Origin: JBBDIJ01 sp040880485
GTDB taxonomy: Bacteria > Bacteroidota > Rhodothermia > Balneolales > Balneolaceae
Direction of reading: 5' to 3'
NCBI GenBank assembly: GCA_040880485.1
Contig: JBBDIJ010000009.1
Coordinates: 248,001 to 312,000, forward strand
DNA: 64,000 nt
Under the pieces are notes generated by a model. That model saw nothing but the letters and a program-made list of their open reading frames with translations. It was not told the DNA's origin and did not search any database. Shown here in pieces: positions 62,137-64,000 of the stretch. The translations under genes were made by a program, and so were the position numbers. The first letter of the stretch is position 1. Each line of letters opens with the position of its first letter.

Positions 62137-64000
62137 ATGAAGATATCCTATAACTGGCTCAAACAGTATATAGACACCGATCTGTCTCCCGAAGAGGTGG
62201 CCAACCGTCTGACCCTTCTGGGGCTGGAAGTGGAAGGATCCGAGCCTTTCGGTAATGGAATGGACGGAGTGGTTGTCGGCGAAATACTTGAGGTGAATTC
62301 ACACCCGAATGCAGATAAATTGAAACTTTGCAGGGTCGATCTTGGCGATCATGAAGTTCAAATTGTATGTGGAGCAGATAATGTTCGGAGTGGGCAGAAG
62401 GTGCCCGTTGCCACGACAGGCTCGGTATTGCCAGTCCCTGGACCCGATGGCAAGCGTTTCAACATTCGGAAAACGAAACTCCGGGGTGAGCTCTCTGAAG
62501 GGATGATCTGTGCCGAAGATGAACTGAATCTGGGTGATGATCACAGCGGGATCATGGTGCTCGATAAAGAATATAAAGCCGGCACACAACTGTCCGACGC
62601 ATTGCAGATTAAGCCCGATACAGTTTTCGAAATTGCTCTTACTCCCAATAGACCTGACGCCTCCTGCCATGTTGGTGTAGCACGGGACCTGGCAGCGTGG
62701 CTCGACAGGAAAATCAAACACCCTTATCCTGAAGAACCGGATCCGGCGGTTAAGCAGGATCTTCAATTGCCTGTTACCATCCACGACAGGAGCCAGTGCC
62801 ACCGCTATGTAGCCAGGATTATTCGTAATGTGACTGTAGGCCCCTCCCCTCACTGGCTCAGAAATCGATTGCGCTCCATTGGCCTGAGGCCGATCAACAA
62901 CGTAGTGGACGTCACCAATTACGTACTGCATGAACTTGGTCAGCCACTGCACGCATTCGATCTCGACCTTTTATCCGGCCCTGCTATTGACGTACGCTCC
63001 TTGAGTAATGAGATTACCTTCAGGACCCTGGACAAGGTCGAAAGAAACGTCCCTGCGGGAACCCTCTTTATTTGTGATAGTGAGAAACCGGTCGCCATTG
63101 CAGGGATTATGGGTGGTTTGAACAGTGAAGTATCGGACGGTACCAGAACTGTGTTACTTGAAAGTGCCTGGTTCCACCCTCCCTCCATTCGTAAAACGTC
63201 CAAAAAGCTTGCACTTCAGACAGACTCCTCTTATCGGTTCGAACGCGGTGTTGACCCTGAACTTACCCATAAAGCAGCTGCAAGAGCTGCAGAGCTGATT
63301 GCCGAGCTGTCGGGAGGTGAACTACTCCCGGAATATACCGATTGTCACCCGGTCAAACCCCCCCGAAATCAGGTACAATTGAGGCCGCAAAAACTCAACG
63401 GACTACTTGGAACCAGCCTGGAAACAGTGGAAATTTCAGACTTGCTGAACCGTCTTGATATCCCTTCAGGCATAGTCAATGGAGGGGTTATTCAATCGGA
63501 GATACCAGGCTTCAGGCCAGATATTTCCCGTGAGGCGGATCTTATCGAAGAGGTGGGCCGTCTGTACGACTACAATCGAATTCCGAAGCCAACATCCACC
63601 CCATTTTTTACTCCGGGTGAATTGTCCGGAAAGGAAATTTTCAAAGAGCGAATACGAACCTTCTCGGCCCGGCTTGGATATAAGGAAATTGCTACCGACT
63701 CTCTTCTCTCTCGCGATGAAGCTTCGCTGTTCAGTGATGAAGAGCAGCAAATCCATACTCTGAATCCGGTATCTGCAGAGGCTACTACACTTCGAACTAC
63801 GCTTGCAGCCGGATTTTTAAAGAGTGTGCAGTACAATGTGAATCGGAATGCCAACCGCCTGAAATTTTTTGAAATTGGACACGCATTCAGAAAAAAAATG
63901 AACAAAGGCACCTGGATTGATGGAATCGAAGAGCACACCTGGCTCCTGTTTGGCCTCTGGGGAGACCGGAAAGAGGAGGACTGGCGAGGTGGGCCGGAGC
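62137..64000 (+). CDS. pheT: Phenylalanyl-tRNA synthetase beta subunit (cut by window end)
   Basis: The first 621 codons of pheT run off the window without a stop. MKISYNWLKQYI opens the protein; the tRNA-binding OB domain covers about 40-150 (HPNADKLKLCRVD, VCGADNVR). A B3/B4 region (LRSIGLRPINNVVDVTNYV), AIAGIMGG, the SSYRFERGVDPE segment and the B5 domain follow, and the start of the catalytic-like core is visible (EIGHAF). The FDX-ACB end lies outside. It partners PheS as an alpha2-beta2 enzyme. Confidence 0.96.
   Translation, partial: MKISYNWLKQYIDTDLSPEEVANRLTLLGLEVEGSEPFGNGMDGVVVGEILEVNSHPNADKLKLCRVDLGDHEVQIVCGADNVRSGQKVPVATTGSVLPVPGPDGKRFNIRKTKLRGELSEGMICAEDELNLGDDHSGIMVLDKEYKAGTQLSDALQIKPDTVFEIALTPNRPDASCHVGVARDLAAWLDRKIKHPYPEEPDPAVKQDLQLPVTIHDRSQCHRYVARIIRNVTVGPSPHWLRNRLRSIGLRPINNVVDVTNYVLHELGQPLHAFDLDLLSGPAIDVRSLSNEITFRTLDKVERNVPAGTLFICDSEKPVAIAGIMGGLNSEVSDGTRTVLLESAWFHPPSIRKTSKKLALQTDSSYRFERGVDPELTHKAAARAAELIAELSGGELLPEYTDCHPVKPPRNQVQLRPQKLNGLLGTSLETVEISDLLNRLDIPSGIVNGGVIQSEIPGFRPDISREADLIEEVGRLYDYNRIPKPTSTPFFTPGELSGKEIFKERIRTFSARLGYKEIATDSLLSRDEASLFSDEEQQIHTLNPVSAEATTLRTTLAAGFLKSVQYNVNRNANRLKFFEIGHAFRKKMNKGTWIDGIEEHTWLLFGLWGDRKEEDWRGGPE

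Noticed and set aside
1..64000. tRNA, rRNA or CRISPR content
   Set aside because: No cloverleaf-compatible sequence, rRNA block or regularly spaced repeat was seen in any gap; all gaps are about 210 bases or less.
1..64000. Mobile element, prophage or toxin-antitoxin island
   Set aside because: No transposase, integrase, phage or toxin-like gene, no long inverted repeats, and base composition looks even across the window.

Overview
The window is ordinary chromosomal DNA from a bacterium of the Bacteroidota/Rhodothermota/Balneolota group. The best guess is a Balneolales member, probably a pigmented marine or salt-tolerant one. The evidence is inferred from gene content: a DUF2723 (TMEM260-like) membrane protein, a DUF4837 lipoprotein, a PTGG-type Ig-like lipoprotein, a bifunctional nuclease carrying a UVR motif, the bacillithiol enzyme BshC, a fused two-half lycopene cyclase of the kind known from Salinibacter, and YbeY and M23 variants typical of the phylum. 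Promoter-like sites of the Bacteroidota form (TTG, about 20 bases, TAnnTTT) occur. Several genes also have clear GAGG ribosome sites and TTG starts. I see no tRNA, rRNA, CRISPR array, insertion sequence, phage gene or broken gene, and no gene-free stretch longer than about 210 bases.

Layout. 0.2-9.4 kb (+): DUF2723 membrane protein, an unknown 151-residue protein, YbeY, a UPF0182 membrane protein, a YmdB-type phosphodiesterase, a LolD-type ATPase and a TPR membrane protein. 9.4-12.9 kb (-): MscS channel, then an SDR dehydrogenase coupled to a large lipoprotein. 13.1-15.1 kb (+): pncB-pncA NAD salvage. 15.1-38.9 kb: 26 consecutive minus-strand genes. In transcription order these are bifunctional nuclease-bshC-formyl-THF cycloligase-tmk; an SRPBCC protein; aroE-pgeF-dxr-rseP-psd-pssA; trpE-trpS-trpG-trpD-trpC-trpF-trpB-trpA; a DUF4837 lipoprotein; bioF-bioH-like-bioC-bioD-bioA; and a small membrane protein. 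39.1-43.4 kb: a CrtI-like FAD enzyme and an iron(III) ABC permease (+) facing its lipoprotein binding protein (-). 43.5-49.1 kb: alanine dehydrogenase, a DUF58 protein, an M23 peptidase and a Bat-type pair. 49.2-53.5 kb: mfd-tsaC. 53.6-57.8 kb: divergent carotenoid genes (crtZ-crtY on one side, crtI-crtB on the other). 57.8 kb to the end: thrS-infC-rpmI-rplT, a strong terminator, then pheS-pheT (cut by the window edge).

How the genes work together. The trp block encodes every step from chorismate to tryptophan and includes the tryptophanyl-tRNA synthetase. The bio block covers biotin synthesis except biotin synthase (bioB). The crt genes can make phytoene, desaturate it, cyclise it and hydroxylate the rings (zeaxanthin-type product). 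The crtI-crtB arm is packed against thrS-infC-rpmI-rplT with almost no gap.

I did not find a clearly new multi-gene system. The most useful new signals are regulatory: a perfect ATTTAGA-N5-TCTAAAT palindrome over the promoter of the iron-binding lipoprotein; an AUC start codon on infC; competing hairpins before trpE; a terminator 15 bases before aroE; and the packing of carotenoid genes against the translation operon.
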